Positions 52,231-60,794 of a stretch of DNA of 64,000 nt are shown here, piece by piece. Numbering within the stretch: the stretch's first letter is position 1; every line of letters starts with the position of its first letter. The stretch lies in the NCBI GenBank assembly GCA_017555965.1, contig JAFZFH010000126.1:1-64000 (forward strand), in the 5' to 3' direction. The notes below the pieces were generated by a model. The model saw only the letters and a program-made list of their open reading frames with translations. It did not search any database and was not told where the DNA came from. The translations under genes and the position numbers were made by a program. The DNA comes from Bacteroidales bacterium. GTDB taxonomy: Bacteria; Bacteroidota; Bacteroidia; Bacteroidales; UBA932.

Positions 52231-52797
52231 ATGAACATCATCGTAAAGCCAAATGGCAGCGAGCTCTGCTACTGCCGTCCTGACACAACCTGGGAAAGAG
52301 AGAACAGAGACTTCTATGTTCCGGAAGGAATCGGAAGCATTTCCTGGGCCCCCGTAGTTTTCGCAAGGGTAAGCAAGGCCGGCAAATGCATCAGTCCGAA
52401 ATTCGCATCAAGATATTTCGATGCTTTCAGTTTCGGCATGCTGATGTACTGCAATCCCGAGCAGAGCGAAGGATGCTGCAACATCGCATTCACTTCCTGC
52501 GCAGACCACACATCAGTCCTTCCCTCTTCGCTTCTGTCGGCAGACAGACTTGAGGAAGGCAATGTCGGATATATAGTCCACAAAAATGGTAATGAGGTTT
52601 TCAGCGCATGTGCAGACAGGAACATTATCGAAGATGCGATATGTAAGGCATCAAAGTTGACATCACTCCGTATAGGTGACTACGTCGTCGCAGAGCTCAC
52701 AGACCTAGCTGTTCTGGCAGTTAAGTCAGAGGCTGAGACGCTTGTCAAGGGAGAGTCCGACAGTAAAGGACTTTATGATTTTAAGATTATTTTTTAG
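52231..52797 (+). CDS. degenerate fumarylacetoacetate hydrolase-fold protein
   Basis: The 188-residue protein shows the FAH-fold core: VSKAGKCISPKFASRYFDAF at about residues 47-66 and SLRIGDYVVAEL at 145-156, matching KxGKxIxxxFAxRYxDA and the LKIGDLLYTG strand of the family. The first metal ligand motif, ExE between these, is replaced by SWAPVV, and the usual GFDGSA acidic residue is absent. It therefore probably cannot bind the catalytic magnesium. It lies 3 bp after the exonuclease gene and 8 bp before the thioredoxin gene, so it is part of the dnaN operon. A non-enzymatic role is more likely than hydrolysis. Confidence 0.65.
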   Translation: MNIIVKPNGSELCYCRPDTTWERENRDFYVPEGIGSISWAPVVFARVSKAGKCISPKFASRYFDAFSFGMLMYCNPEQSEGCCNIAFTSCADHTSVLPSSLLSADRLEEGNVGYIVHKNGNEVFSACADRNIIEDAICKASKLTSLRIGDYVVAELTDLAVLAVKSEAETLVKGESDSKGLYDFKIIF

Positions 52798-52805
52798 TTA
52801 GGGAC

Positions 52806-53252
52806 ATGAAGACACTTAATACAATCCTTATAGCATTGGCTATATTCGTTTGTGCCGGTATCAGCGCACAGGCAGGCAACACATCAGACAAGAAAGGTGA
52901 AGTTACAGAGCTGACATCCGAATCTTTCAATGCAAAGATCATCGACACCACTAAGGAAGGTATGAAATACCTCGGCAAGAAGCCTGCAATCGTGGACTTC
53001 ACAGCCACGTGGTGCGGTCCATGCAGAAAGCTCGCTCCAATCCTTGAAGAACTTGCAAAGGATTATAAGGGCAAGGTGGAAGTCTATAAGGTTGATGTAG
53101 ATCAGTGTAAGGATCTGGCTAAAGCATTCCAGATCAGTTCAATCCCGGCTCTCCTCTTCATCCCTGTCGACGGAGAACCTCAGATGCTCATCGGTCTTCG
53201 TGGCAAGGAAGACCTGAAGAAGGATATCGACCGCATCCTCTTAAAGAAATAA
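52806..53252 (+). CDS. periplasmic thioredoxin-family protein
   Basis: The 148-residue protein has a signal peptide (LNTILIALAIFVCAGISAQA) and a thioredoxin fold with the active site WCGPC at residues 69-73 and the cis-proline SSIPALLF. It is a likely extracytoplasmic disulfide reductase or oxidase. It is 3 bp before the BaiN/HI0933-type flavoprotein gene. Confidence 0.92.
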   Translation: MKTLNTILIALAIFVCAGISAQAGNTSDKKGEVTELTSESFNAKIIDTTKEGMKYLGKKPAIVDFTATWCGPCRKLAPILEELAKDYKGKVEVYKVDVDQCKDLAKAFQISSIPALLFIPVDGEPQMLIGLRGKEDLKKDIDRILLKK

Positions 53253-53255
53253 TTG

Positions 53256-54599
53256 ATGGCAGTACATACAGCAGACATCGTAATCATCGGTGGCGGAGCA
53301 GCCGGCCTCATGGCAGGTGCCGGAGCTGCTCAGACATATGCCTCCAATGGCGTGAACGGCAAGGTCATCATCCTCGAGAAGATGCCTCGTCCGGGAAGAA
53401 AGATCATGATTACGGGTAAGGGAAGATGCAACTTCACCAATCTGAAGGCATGGAACGAATTCAGCGGACACATCCACCCAAAACCAAACTTCCTCAAGCC
53501 GTCATTCTACAACCTGACTTCAGAAAAGATGATTGATTTTCTGGAGTCATATGGTTTGGAGACTGTCGTGGAAAGAGGAGACCGTGCATTCCCTGCTTCG
53601 CATCTTGCATCCGAAGTCGTTGACACACTCGTCAAGGCTGCTACACAGGCCGGTGCGGAAGTCTGCTGCGGAAAAGAGGTGAAGGAGATCCTTCGCTTCG
53701 CTCTGGATGACAGAGGTGCCACCGACAGATTTGAAGTAAGCTGCAGTGACGGCAGTGTATACAGCTGCCGCAAGCTGATCGTCTGCACAGGAGGCCTCTC
53801 ATACCCTAAGACCGGATCAACCGGTGACGGATATGAGTGGGCAAAGGAGATGGGACACTCCATCCGTCCGCTGTTCCCGTCATTGACGGCAGTTATTCCT
53901 AAGGGTTATAAGGAAACAGACGGAAAGGGACATATCGACAGAAGCGAACCTCTCTCAGAAACAGGTAAGGCTCTCTGCGGAAATCAGCTGAAGAACGTCG
54001 GGCTGATCCTCAATGTGGACGGAAATGACATCCAGGAAGAGTTCGGTGACCTTGATTTCACTGACGGAGGTCTCGAAGGTCCGATCGGATTCAAGATCAG
54101 CCGCAAATGTGTCAATGCCATCCTCAACGGATCAAAGGTAAGCGTCACACTTGACCTGAAGCCTGCTGTCGAATATGAAGACCTTTACAGCCGCATCGGC
54201 AAATTGTGGGATGAGGTTTCAAAGGACAGAAGAAATGCCAACAAGCTCTATAAGGACCGTTTCCGCATCATGCTTCCGAAGCTGATGCCAATGTCGCTGA
54301 TTCCGGCATTCGTGAAATGCAATCCTAATGTCGACCACAAGACTCTTGCTAAAGCACTCAAGAACTGGAAGATGGAAATCACCGGTTATGTCGGCTACGA
54401 ACGCTGCGTGATTACAGCAGGAGGTGTGTCACAGGAAGAAATAACCCCGAAGACTCTTGAATCCAAGATGACTCCAGGGCTTTATTTTGCAGGAGAAATT
54501 CTCGATCTGGACGCAGACACTGGCGGTTACAATCTCCAGATCGCATTCTCTACAGGTTATCTTGCAGGTATATCAGCTGCCAGATCAGATCGCGCCTGA
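53256..54599 (+). CDS. HI0933/BaiN-family NAD(P)/FAD-dependent oxidoreductase
   Basis: From ATG 53256 the protein has 447 residues: GGGAAGLMAGAGAAQTYAS at the N-terminal FAD site, MPRPGRKIMITGKGRCNFTN and the C-terminal GYNLQIAFSTGYLAGISAA. This is the HI0933 family, which includes BaiN of bile-acid 7-dehydroxylating Clostridium; most members have no known substrate. An in-frame TTG directly before the ATG would add one residue. It ends inside mnmA on the opposite strand, overlapping it by 15 bp. Confidence 0.88.
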   Translation: MAVHTADIVIIGGGAAGLMAGAGAAQTYASNGVNGKVIILEKMPRPGRKIMITGKGRCNFTNLKAWNEFSGHIHPKPNFLKPSFYNLTSEKMIDFLESYGLETVVERGDRAFPASHLASEVVDTLVKAATQAGAEVCCGKEVKEILRFALDDRGATDRFEVSCSDGSVYSCRKLIVCTGGLSYPKTGSTGDGYEWAKEMGHSIRPLFPSLTAVIPKGYKETDGKGHIDRSEPLSETGKALCGNQLKNVGLILNVDGNDIQEEFGDLDFTDGGLEGPIGFKISRKCVNAILNGSKVSVTLDLKPAVEYEDLYSRIGKLWDEVSKDRRNANKLYKDRFRIMLPKLMPMSLIPAFVKCNPNVDHKTLAKALKNWKMEITGYVGYERCVITAGGVSQEEITPKTLESKMTPGLYFAGEILDLDADTGGYNLQIAFSTGYLAGISAARSDRA

Positions 54600-55979
54600 T
54601 CCCAGCATCTCATCATTATCATACCATACGGCGAACTGTCCGGATGTAATTCCTCTCTGAGGTGTATCGAACAGGATATACAGTCCGCTTTCACGCATTA
54701 TCACTGTCGCATCCTGAAGAGGCTGACGGTAACGGATTCGTACACGATAGCGTCGGATCTCTCCAATGGTCATGGCAAGGTCCCTGCGGATCCAATGAAT
54801 TTCTGCAGGATCGACTCGGAGACAACTTCGTGAAAGGCCCTTATGTGTATGGCCTTCGCCTACATATATGATATTATTCGGAATGTCAGTCTCGATCACA
54901 AAGACAGAATCCTTATGTCCTCCGATATTGAGTCCTTTTCGTTGTCCGATTGTATAGAACTGGGCACCATCGTGCTTTCCGACTATCTTGCCGAAAGGAT
55001 TTTCCTTATAACGTGTCTTCTTGATATGCTTGCGGCCGCTGCGGTATGTCTCAGTCTCGAAACGGATGTCATACTTCATCGGCTGGGAAAGCTTCATGAA
55101 CTTCTCATCCGGAAGCAGCGCCACCTTCTCAAGGTCGAAAGGACAGCCTTCCGACGTAGAAGCAGAAGCCTTGTCTTCTGACACATAATCAGTTATCATC
55201 TTTGCTTCGCCACCTTCCGGAAGCAGCGACGACATTATGTCCTTTATCTCAAGATACTGCTCGTTGTCTGTATAATATGGATCATATACCTCCACGATAT
55301 CTCCCTCGCATGGTTTGAGCTTCTGCTGGAGGAAGGTCGGAAGATCCACCTTACCCACGAAGCATATTCCCTGAGAATCCTTCTTGTCGGCTGACGGAAG
55401 ATCAGCCTCATGCGCCAGACGTCTTACTTCTGGCTTCACGATGTCACCTATAGGGAAAAGAGCCTTTGAAAGCTGCTCCTGAGTGAGCTGGCAGAGGAAA
55501 TAGCTCTGATCCTTGTTCGGATCGGAACCAGCAAGAATCCTATGAACCTGCTGACCGTCAGGTCCGGTAACAGTCTCCTTACGGCAGTAATGGCCTGTCG
55601 CCACAAAATCAGCACCAAGCTTCTGAGCACATTTCATAAAGGCGTCAAACTTGATCTCCCTGTTGCAGAGTACATCAGGATTTGGAGTGCGGCCCTTCTC
55701 ATATTCATCGAACATATAGTCCACCACTCTCTGTCTGTATTCCTTGCTCAGGTCCACAAAATAAAAAGGGATTCCGATCTTTCTGGCAACCATCTCAGCA
55801 ACGAAGCGGTCTTCCTCCCATTCGCAGTCGCCATGGAGAGTCGTCGATGCGTCATGCCAGTTCTGCATGAACAAGGCAAAGACATCATAACCCTGCTGCT
55901 TGAGCAACAGAGCCGCAACACTTGAATCAACGCCTCCTGACAGGCCTATACACACCTTGATATTCTGATTTTCCGGCAT
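54585..55979 (-). CDS. mnmA: tRNA 2-thiouridine(34) synthase MnmA with a large insertion
   Basis: From ATG 55979 the protein has 464 residues: GLSGGVDSSVAALLLKQQGY P-loop, PDVLCNREIKFD with catalytic C105, DSQGICFVGK with C206, and HDGAQFYTIGQRKGLNIGGH of the tRNA-binding domain. Between about residues 232 and 330 is a ~100-residue insertion absent from E. coli MnmA, rich in lysine, aspartate and glutamate. MnmA thiolates uridine 34 of tRNA-Lys, Glu and Gln. A TTG at 56000 could extend it by seven residues, but a -7 element at 56032 supports the ATG. The 3' end overlaps the converging flavoprotein gene by 15 bp. Confidence 0.93.
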   Translation of the reverse strand: MPENQNIKVCIGLSGGVDSSVAALLLKQQGYDVFALFMQNWHDASTTLHGDCEWEEDRFVAEMVARKIGIPFYFVDLSKEYRQRVVDYMFDEYEKGRTPNPDVLCNREIKFDAFMKCAQKLGADFVATGHYCRKETVTGPDGQQVHRILAGSDPNKDQSYFLCQLTQEQLSKALFPIGDIVKPEVRRLAHEADLPSADKKDSQGICFVGKVDLPTFLQQKLKPCEGDIVEVYDPYYTDNEQYLEIKDIMSSLLPEGGEAKMITDYVSEDKASASTSEGCPFDLEKVALLPDEKFMKLSQPMKYDIRFETETYRSGRKHIKKTRYKENPFGKIVGKHDGAQFYTIGQRKGLNIGGHKDSVFVIETDIPNNIIYVGEGHTHKGLSRSCLRVDPAEIHWIRRDLAMTIGEIRRYRVRIRYRQPLQDATVIMRESGLYILFDTPQRGITSGQFAVWYDNDEMLGSGAI

Positions 55980-56007
55980 AACTTGAGTCTTATTAGACAA
56001 AAAGCAT

Positions 56008-56015
56008 TATATTTG
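56008..56015 (+). promoter_or_regulatory. -7 element (TATATTTG) upstream of cdd
   Basis: TATATTTG lies 34 bp before the cdd ATG; a TTG at 55983-55985 is 22 bp upstream. Together with the mnmA promoter it makes a tightly packed divergent region. Confidence 0.5.
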
Positions 56016-56024
56016 TGAGAATTG

Positions 56025-56055
56025 CAAAGATAATTCAATTGATTTGTTATGACAA
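56025..56055 (-). promoter_or_regulatory. promoter (TTG-20-TATCTTTG, minus strand) of mnmA
   Basis: The -7 element TATCTTTG is the complement of 56025-56032 and the TTG of 56053-56055, 20 bp apart. Its -33 half lies inside the first codons of cdd. Confidence 0.65.
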
Positions 56056-56522
56056 ACAAAGAAATAAAAATCACATACAGGGAATACGAGGCACTGGCAG
56101 AACTTGAGGCAGGTGACAAGGCGCTTGCACAGGCTGCCATTGAAGCAATGGACGGATCTTACGCACCATATTCAAAATTCAATGTAGGTGCAGCTGTCCT
56201 GCTTGAAGACGGAGAGATTGTCAAAGGTGCAAATCAGGAGAATCTCGCATATCCTTCAGGAATCTGCGCTGAAAGAACAGCACTTTTCTATGCAGGAGCG
56301 AGCAGACCTGACAAGGCTGTGACCGCAATCGCCATTGCTGCAGGACAGAATGGAGTACTCGTTTCAAACCCTGTGACACCATGCGGTGCATGTCGTCAGG
56401 TGATGGCAGAGTACCAGACAAAGAGCGGACGTCCGATGGGAATCATCCTGATTGGCGGTGAAAAAATCTGGCGTTTTGAGAAGGTAGAAGACCTTCTTCC
56501 TATGATTTTCGACAGTATCTAG
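56049..56522 (+). CDS. cdd: cytidine deaminase
   Basis: The 157-residue protein has the zinc site CAERTALFYAGASRP near residue 74 (C, A, E) and PCGACRQVMAEY, and GTTTFNVGAAVL-like substrate motifs (YAPYSKFNVGAAVLLEDGEI). It deaminates cytidine and deoxycytidine in pyrimidine salvage. Both cysteine pairs and the catalytic glutamate are present. The start overlaps the mnmA promoter on the other strand. Confidence 0.95.
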   Translation: MTNKEIKITYREYEALAELEAGDKALAQAAIEAMDGSYAPYSKFNVGAAVLLEDGEIVKGANQENLAYPSGICAERTALFYAGASRPDKAVTAIAIAAGQNGVLVSNPVTPCGACRQVMAEYQTKSGRPMGIILIGGEKIWRFEKVEDLLPMIFDSI

Positions 56523-56542
56523 CGCATATATGGCAGTTAATT

Positions 56543-56572
56543 TTGCTGAATTGTAAAAATTGACTACCTTTG
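56543..56572 (+). promoter_or_regulatory. promoter (TTG-19-TACCTTTG) of the SRP RNA
   Basis: TTG at 56543-56545 and TACCTTTG at 56565-56572 are 19 bp apart. The RNA begins six bases after the -7 element, with GGG. Confidence 0.8.
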
Positions 56573-56577
56573 CATTC

Positions 56578-56674
56578 GGGAAAGTCATACACGACCAGCT
56601 CCCTCTGAATTCCCCCAGGGCTTGACCGCAGCAAGGGTAGGAGGTCGTAGCGGTGCGATGTATCAAGCTTTCCC
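56578..56674 (+). ncRNA. ffs: bacterial small signal recognition particle RNA
   Basis: The RNA has the conserved central region with CCCCCAGGGCTTGACC and GCAGCAAGGGTAGGAGGTC, the helix 8 features that bind Ffh. Pairing ACGACC (56591-56596) with GGTCGT (56643-56648) and GGGAAAG (56578-56584) with CTTTCCC (56668-56674) gives the expected rod. About 97 nt long, followed by a T-run. It guides ribosomes making membrane proteins to FtsY. Confidence 0.9.
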
Positions 56675-56685
56675 TTTTTTCTTTT

Positions 56686-56706
56686 ATGCCCGACGTGATC
56701 GGGCAT
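56686..56706. terminator. hairpin between SRP RNA and the M64 peptidase gene
   Basis: ATGCCCGA and TCGGGCAT form an 8-bp stem with loop CGTGA, followed by CTATTTTTC. It belongs to the same hairpin family as 59598-59623 and 32261-32286. Confidence 0.7.
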
Positions 56707-57996
56707 CTATTTTTCTACGGTATAGAATTCGATGATGCGGGCGATGGCTCTCTGGCAGACAGGACAGAAGCTTTCAGCCGCATTTGTTTTCATACGGCAG
56801 TCAGGGAACGGACGATAGACACCCTTCGACTGATATCCTGCACCTTCATATACTCCTGTCATCGACTCCATTGATACTCCTTCATGGAACTTCTTCCATA
56901 TGTTTCCTTCAACAGGAGCTGTAGGAATCTCAGTAGACTGCGGAAGCATATCGTTCCACTTGGATTCAAAATCATAAAGCGTACTGATATTCTGCTCCCA
57001 TGGTTCGCAATCAGGATAATAATACTCCACAAACTGATCGTCATAGTAATATTCATCTGCAAGACCGGCGAAGCTGTGTCCGAACTCATGCACCACGACA
57101 GGCTTGAAAGACGGATGTCCGGCAGTGGTCAATGTATATGAATTGAAGATTCCGCCACCACCATAAGTATCTGTGTTTGCGAGAATTACGATATGTTCAT
57201 ATGGAACACCACAAAGTCTGTCATGCATCTGACGAAGACGAAGAGTCGTCAGATAACGGTCCATATAGAATGTGTTGAAATGCGCTCCGAGTGCGGTCTT
57301 CTTCCAGAGTCCTTCTCCTGGAACGCTCACTCCGCTGTCTTCCGAAGGAAGGGCGATTGCAACGAAATTGAAACGGTCCTTGTACTGTCCGAACGGCTCA
57401 TGAGCAAGAATCGCCTCCATGGCAACCTGTGCTTCCGCATAGAACTTATCGGCTTCCTCAGCAGTGTAGCCCTCAGCAACGATGGCCACGTCGATGCAGT
57501 CTTCAATGTTTCCGCTCTTGAGCAGATACTTATGAGGTGCAGGCTGTGGATCAAGACGTCTGATCAGAATGTCAGAAGGATCAACTGCATGAGACAATGA
57601 AGAAGATACGTTTCCGCGGAAATCATAAAGCTCCACCTTTACCACAGCCGGAGCTGACGGCATAGGAAGAAGAAAGACATTCTCGAAAGATTTTCTTACA
57701 CGTGTAGCTTCCTCTGTGGTCTGCCACTCCTGGAAAAGAGTCGAGAAACTCTGACGGAACAATACATCCCCTGTCTGAGCATCAGTAAGGCTGATCTGAC
57801 CGTTACCTCTGAGAGGTACCTCATCAAGATTGACTCTTCTTCCTGCCCAACCGTCGAAGGTGGACATCTCGTCAAGGGAAATCTCCTGAGACTTGTCTGT
57901 TCCTGAGAAAATATAATCGACTCTTAGAGTTCTGTCCTGAGCCATGGCGGTCAATGCCATCAATCCTGCCACGACAGCAGCTGCAACACGTTTCAT
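56707..57996 (-). CDS. secreted M64 family (IgA) peptidase
   Basis: The 429-residue protein has a signal peptide (to TAMAQ-DRT) and the zinc motif VVHEFGHSFAGLADEYYY with H303, E304, H307 and D314, the M64 signature. The N-terminal 130 residues are a beta-rich domain. This family contains the IgA peptidase of Clostridium ramosum and Bacteroidota homologues. Cleavage of host immunoglobulin is possible but cannot be read from sequence. The gene ends at the SRP-side hairpin and lies 28 bp downstream of the COG2509 gene. Confidence 0.9.
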   Translation of the reverse strand: MKRVAAAVVAGLMALTAMAQDRTLRVDYIFSGTDKSQEISLDEMSTFDGWAGRRVNLDEVPLRGNGQISLTDAQTGDVLFRQSFSTLFQEWQTTEEATRVRKSFENVFLLPMPSAPAVVKVELYDFRGNVSSSLSHAVDPSDILIRRLDPQPAPHKYLLKSGNIEDCIDVAIVAEGYTAEEADKFYAEAQVAMEAILAHEPFGQYKDRFNFVAIALPSEDSGVSVPGEGLWKKTALGAHFNTFYMDRYLTTLRLRQMHDRLCGVPYEHIVILANTDTYGGGGIFNSYTLTTAGHPSFKPVVVHEFGHSFAGLADEYYYDDQFVEYYYPDCEPWEQNISTLYDFESKWNDMLPQSTEIPTAPVEGNIWKKFHEGVSMESMTGVYEGAGYQSKGVYRPFPDCRMKTNAAESFCPVCQRAIARIIEFYTVEK

Positions 57997-58024
57997 AACA
58001 ATCTATATTTCAATAACTTATATC

Positions 58025-59578
58025 CTAAATCTTCGCAGCACAGTTGATGCCGTCGAGAGCGGACGAAACGATACCCCCGGCGTATCCTGCACCTTCGCCA
58101 CATGGATAAAGACCGGCGATCTGGGTATGTTCCAAAGTCTCTGAATCACGCGGGATGCGGACAGGCGAAGATGTGCGGGACTCTACACCGAGAAGCAGAG
58201 CATCGTTGGTATAGTATCCGTGCATCTTCTTGTTTCCGATCTCCGGAAATGCATATTTGAGTCGCAGAGACACATGCTCCGGAAGAAGTTCGTGGAGAGG
58301 TGCATTGGCTGCGCCCGGATGGTAGGATGTCTGAGGAAGTCCTGTTGAAGGGATTCTTCTGCAGAAGTCCATCATTCTCTGAGCCGGAGCCTTGAGCGAT
58401 CCTGTATATTCGAACATCTTTCTCTCTACATCCTTCTGGAACTGGAGGAGAGCAAGAGGTCCGTGCTGGGCATATTCAGGGAAATCTTCAGGTTCAATCT
58501 GTACGACAACACCTGAGTTAGCCCACTTCGAGTTACGTGCCGAATTCGACATACCGTTGAGCACGAGCTCGCCTTCGGCAGTCGCCGCAGGTACGAGAAT
58601 ACCTCCAGGGCACATACAGAACGAGAATACTCCCCTGCCCTCAATCTGGGTCACGAAAGAATACTCGGCTGTAGGCATATATGGCTGATACTTACCGTGA
58701 TACTGAATCTTGTTGATCAGGGACTGAGGGTGCTCGACACGTACACCGAGAGCAAATCCCTTTGCCTGGATCTCCCATCCCTTGCGGTCGAACATCTCAT
58801 AGATATCGCGGGCAGAATGTCCTGTCGCGAGGATGACCTTGCGTGATGAATATACGGTAGGTGAAGTCTCGGAACCGACGATCACGTCGAAAGATCCGTC
58901 GCCCTTCTTGACGATATCAGTCACTCGTGAGTCGAAATGGTACTCACCGCCATGCTCGATGATGCACTTGCGGATATTCTCGACCACGATCGGGAGCTTG
59001 TCGCTTCCGATGTGAGGATGTGCGTCGATGAGGATGGTAGGGTCAGCGCCGAAACGTACGAGCTGATGGAGTACCTCACGGATATCACCTCTCTTTGATG
59101 ATCTGGTATAGAGCTTACCGTCCGAGAATGTACCGGCACCACCTTCACCGAAGCAATAGTTTGAATCGGGATTCACGACTCCTTCCTTAGAAAGCTTAGC
59201 CATGTCGAACTTACGGGCGTGAACATCCTTTCCTCTTTCGAGAATCACCGGCTTGAATCCACGCATGAGGAGTTTCAGACCTGCGAACATACCTGCAGGA
59301 CCTGCACCGATCACAACAACAGGCTCTGCCTGAGAAACATCCTGATATTCTTCAAGAACATACTCAGGCATGACCTCATCAGGCTTGTAAAGTTCAAGTC
59401 TGTAGCGATACAGTATATCGTTACGTGCATCGATCGAGCGACGCATGATGCGGTATCTTACCTGCGTCTTTGCCTTTGGTGACATACCGAGTGCCTTTAT
59501 CGCAGCTGTCTGGATTTCGTCTTCTGTAAGTTCTTTTCCGAGTTTACAGGTTATTTCGATTTCTTTCATTTCTTTCAT
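58025..59578 (-). CDS. FAD-dependent protein of the COG2509 family
   Basis: The 517-residue protein has an N-terminal IleRS-like domain (ITCKLGKELTEDEIQTAAIK) and an FAD domain with VVVIGAGPAGMFAGLKLLMR, FGEGGAGTFSDGKLYTRS and a C-terminal CGEGAGYAGGIVSSALDGI. It is a common bacterial flavoprotein with no defined substrate. It lies 70 bp after tsaD, separated by a palindromic repeat, and 28 bp before the M64 gene. Confidence 0.88.
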   Translation of the reverse strand: MKEMKEIEITCKLGKELTEDEIQTAAIKALGMSPKAKTQVRYRIMRRSIDARNDILYRYRLELYKPDEVMPEYVLEEYQDVSQAEPVVVIGAGPAGMFAGLKLLMRGFKPVILERGKDVHARKFDMAKLSKEGVVNPDSNYCFGEGGAGTFSDGKLYTRSSKRGDIREVLHQLVRFGADPTILIDAHPHIGSDKLPIVVENIRKCIIEHGGEYHFDSRVTDIVKKGDGSFDVIVGSETSPTVYSSRKVILATGHSARDIYEMFDRKGWEIQAKGFALGVRVEHPQSLINKIQYHGKYQPYMPTAEYSFVTQIEGRGVFSFCMCPGGILVPAATAEGELVLNGMSNSARNSKWANSGVVVQIEPEDFPEYAQHGPLALLQFQKDVERKMFEYTGSLKAPAQRMMDFCRRIPSTGLPQTSYHPGAANAPLHELLPEHVSLRLKYAFPEIGNKKMHGYYTNDALLLGVESRTSSPVRIPRDSETLEHTQIAGLYPCGEGAGYAGGIVSSALDGINCAAKI

Positions 59579-59597
59579 TTGTTTCGTTTTGAATTTA

Positions 59598-59623
59598 GAT
59601 CCCCGATCAGGTCGGGGATGACA
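59598..59623. repeat. palindromic intergenic repeat (family also at 32261 and 56686)
   Basis: GATCCCCGATCAGGTCGGGG with stem ATCCCCGA/TCGGGGAT. It lies between tsaD and the COG2509 gene and could also act as a weak transcription brake. Confidence 0.75.
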
Positions 59624-59647
59624 GGGTTGGTCAAGACGACAAGGGAA

Positions 59648-60670
59648 TTAGAATTCGGCGAGGCGGCTCACCGGAGCGACGTCGAGTGAAGAGCGTTCGC
59701 CATTCTGATAATGGAACCATCCGGCAATGGCGATCATCGCTGCATTATCGGTCGTGAACTTGAACTCCGGAAGGAATGTTGTCCATCCCCTCTTGCGTCC
59801 TTCCTCCTCGATGCGCGAACGGAGACCGCTGTTGGCAGAAACTCCTCCACCGATGGTAATCTGCTTGATGCCAGTATGCTTTGCGGCCTTGATCAGCTTG
59901 TCCATCAGGATGTCGATAAGAGCCTTCTGGAAACTTGCACAGATGTCAGCCTTGTTCTTCTCCATGAACTCTGGGTCAATTGCCATCTGGTCACGGACAA
60001 AATAGAGAAGAGATGTCTTGATGCCGCTGAAGCTGTAGTCGAATCCAGGAATCTGCGGCTTCGAGAACTTGTACTTCAGAGGGTCGCCCTCTTTTGCAAG
60101 CCTGTCGACGATAGGGCCGCCCGGATAGCCGAGTCCCATCATCTTGGAGCATTTGTCGAATGCCTCACCCACTGCGTCATCGATGGTCTGTCCGAGGATC
60201 TCATACTCCAGAGGGCTGTTCACCTTCACGATCTGTGAGTTACCGCCTGACACGAGCAGACAGAGATAAGGAAACTCCGGCTGACGGTTTTCCTGATCGT
60301 ACTGCTTGATGAAGTTAGCAAGTATATGTCCCTGAAGATGATTCACTTCCACCAACGGCTTGTCGAGAGCCATCGAAAGCCCCTTCGCAAACGATGTGCC
60401 CACAAGAAGGGAGCCAAGGAGTCCGGGACCACGGGTAAATGCGATAGCTGTTATATCCTCAGCCTTGATTCCGGCACGGTTGATTGCTTCGCTCACTACA
60501 GGAACGATATTCAGCTGATGGGCACGCGATGCGAGCTCCGGAATGACACCGCCATATGCCTTATGGACATCCTGGCTGGCAAGGACATTTGAAAGGAGGT
60601 AACCATCCTTGATCACTGCTGCTGATGTGTCGTCGCAGGATGATTCTATTCCCAAAATTATTTCTGACAT
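59648..60670 (-). CDS. tsaD: tRNA N6-adenosine threonylcarbamoyltransferase TsaD
   Basis: From ATG 60670 the protein has 340 residues, beginning MSEIILGIESSCDDTSAAVI. It carries the metal ligands in VNHLQGHILANFIK, GVSANSGLR and the C-terminal DNAAMIAIAGW. With TsaB, TsaC and TsaE it makes t6A37 in tRNAs reading ANN codons. An upstream start at 60703 is rejected because family members begin at this ATG. The divergent neighbour is the TamB-like gene. Confidence 0.95.
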   Translation of the reverse strand: MSEIILGIESSCDDTSAAVIKDGYLLSNVLASQDVHKAYGGVIPELASRAHQLNIVPVVSEAINRAGIKAEDITAIAFTRGPGLLGSLLVGTSFAKGLSMALDKPLVEVNHLQGHILANFIKQYDQENRQPEFPYLCLLVSGGNSQIVKVNSPLEYEILGQTIDDAVGEAFDKCSKMMGLGYPGGPIVDRLAKEGDPLKYKFSKPQIPGFDYSFSGIKTSLLYFVRDQMAIDPEFMEKNKADICASFQKALIDILMDKLIKAAKHTGIKQITIGGGVSANSGLRSRIEEEGRKRGWTTFLPEFKFTTDNAAMIAIAGWFHYQNGERSSLDVAPVSRLAEF

Positions 60671-60757
60671 AGTGTTATGATAAATTTCCACAAAAAAGGG
60701 CATGCTTTATGCCTCATTCACAGCGACAAAAATACGGATTTTATCCGATATTTTTAC

Positions 60758-60765
60758 TATTTTTG
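60758..60765 (+). promoter_or_regulatory. -7 element (TATTTTTG) of the tamB-like gene
   Basis: TATTTTTG fits TAnnTTTG and lies 29 bp before the AUC codon proposed as start. The -33 element is not clear. Confidence 0.5.
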
Positions 60766-60794
60766 CAAGTTGGACATTAAAAACAGCTTAAGTC

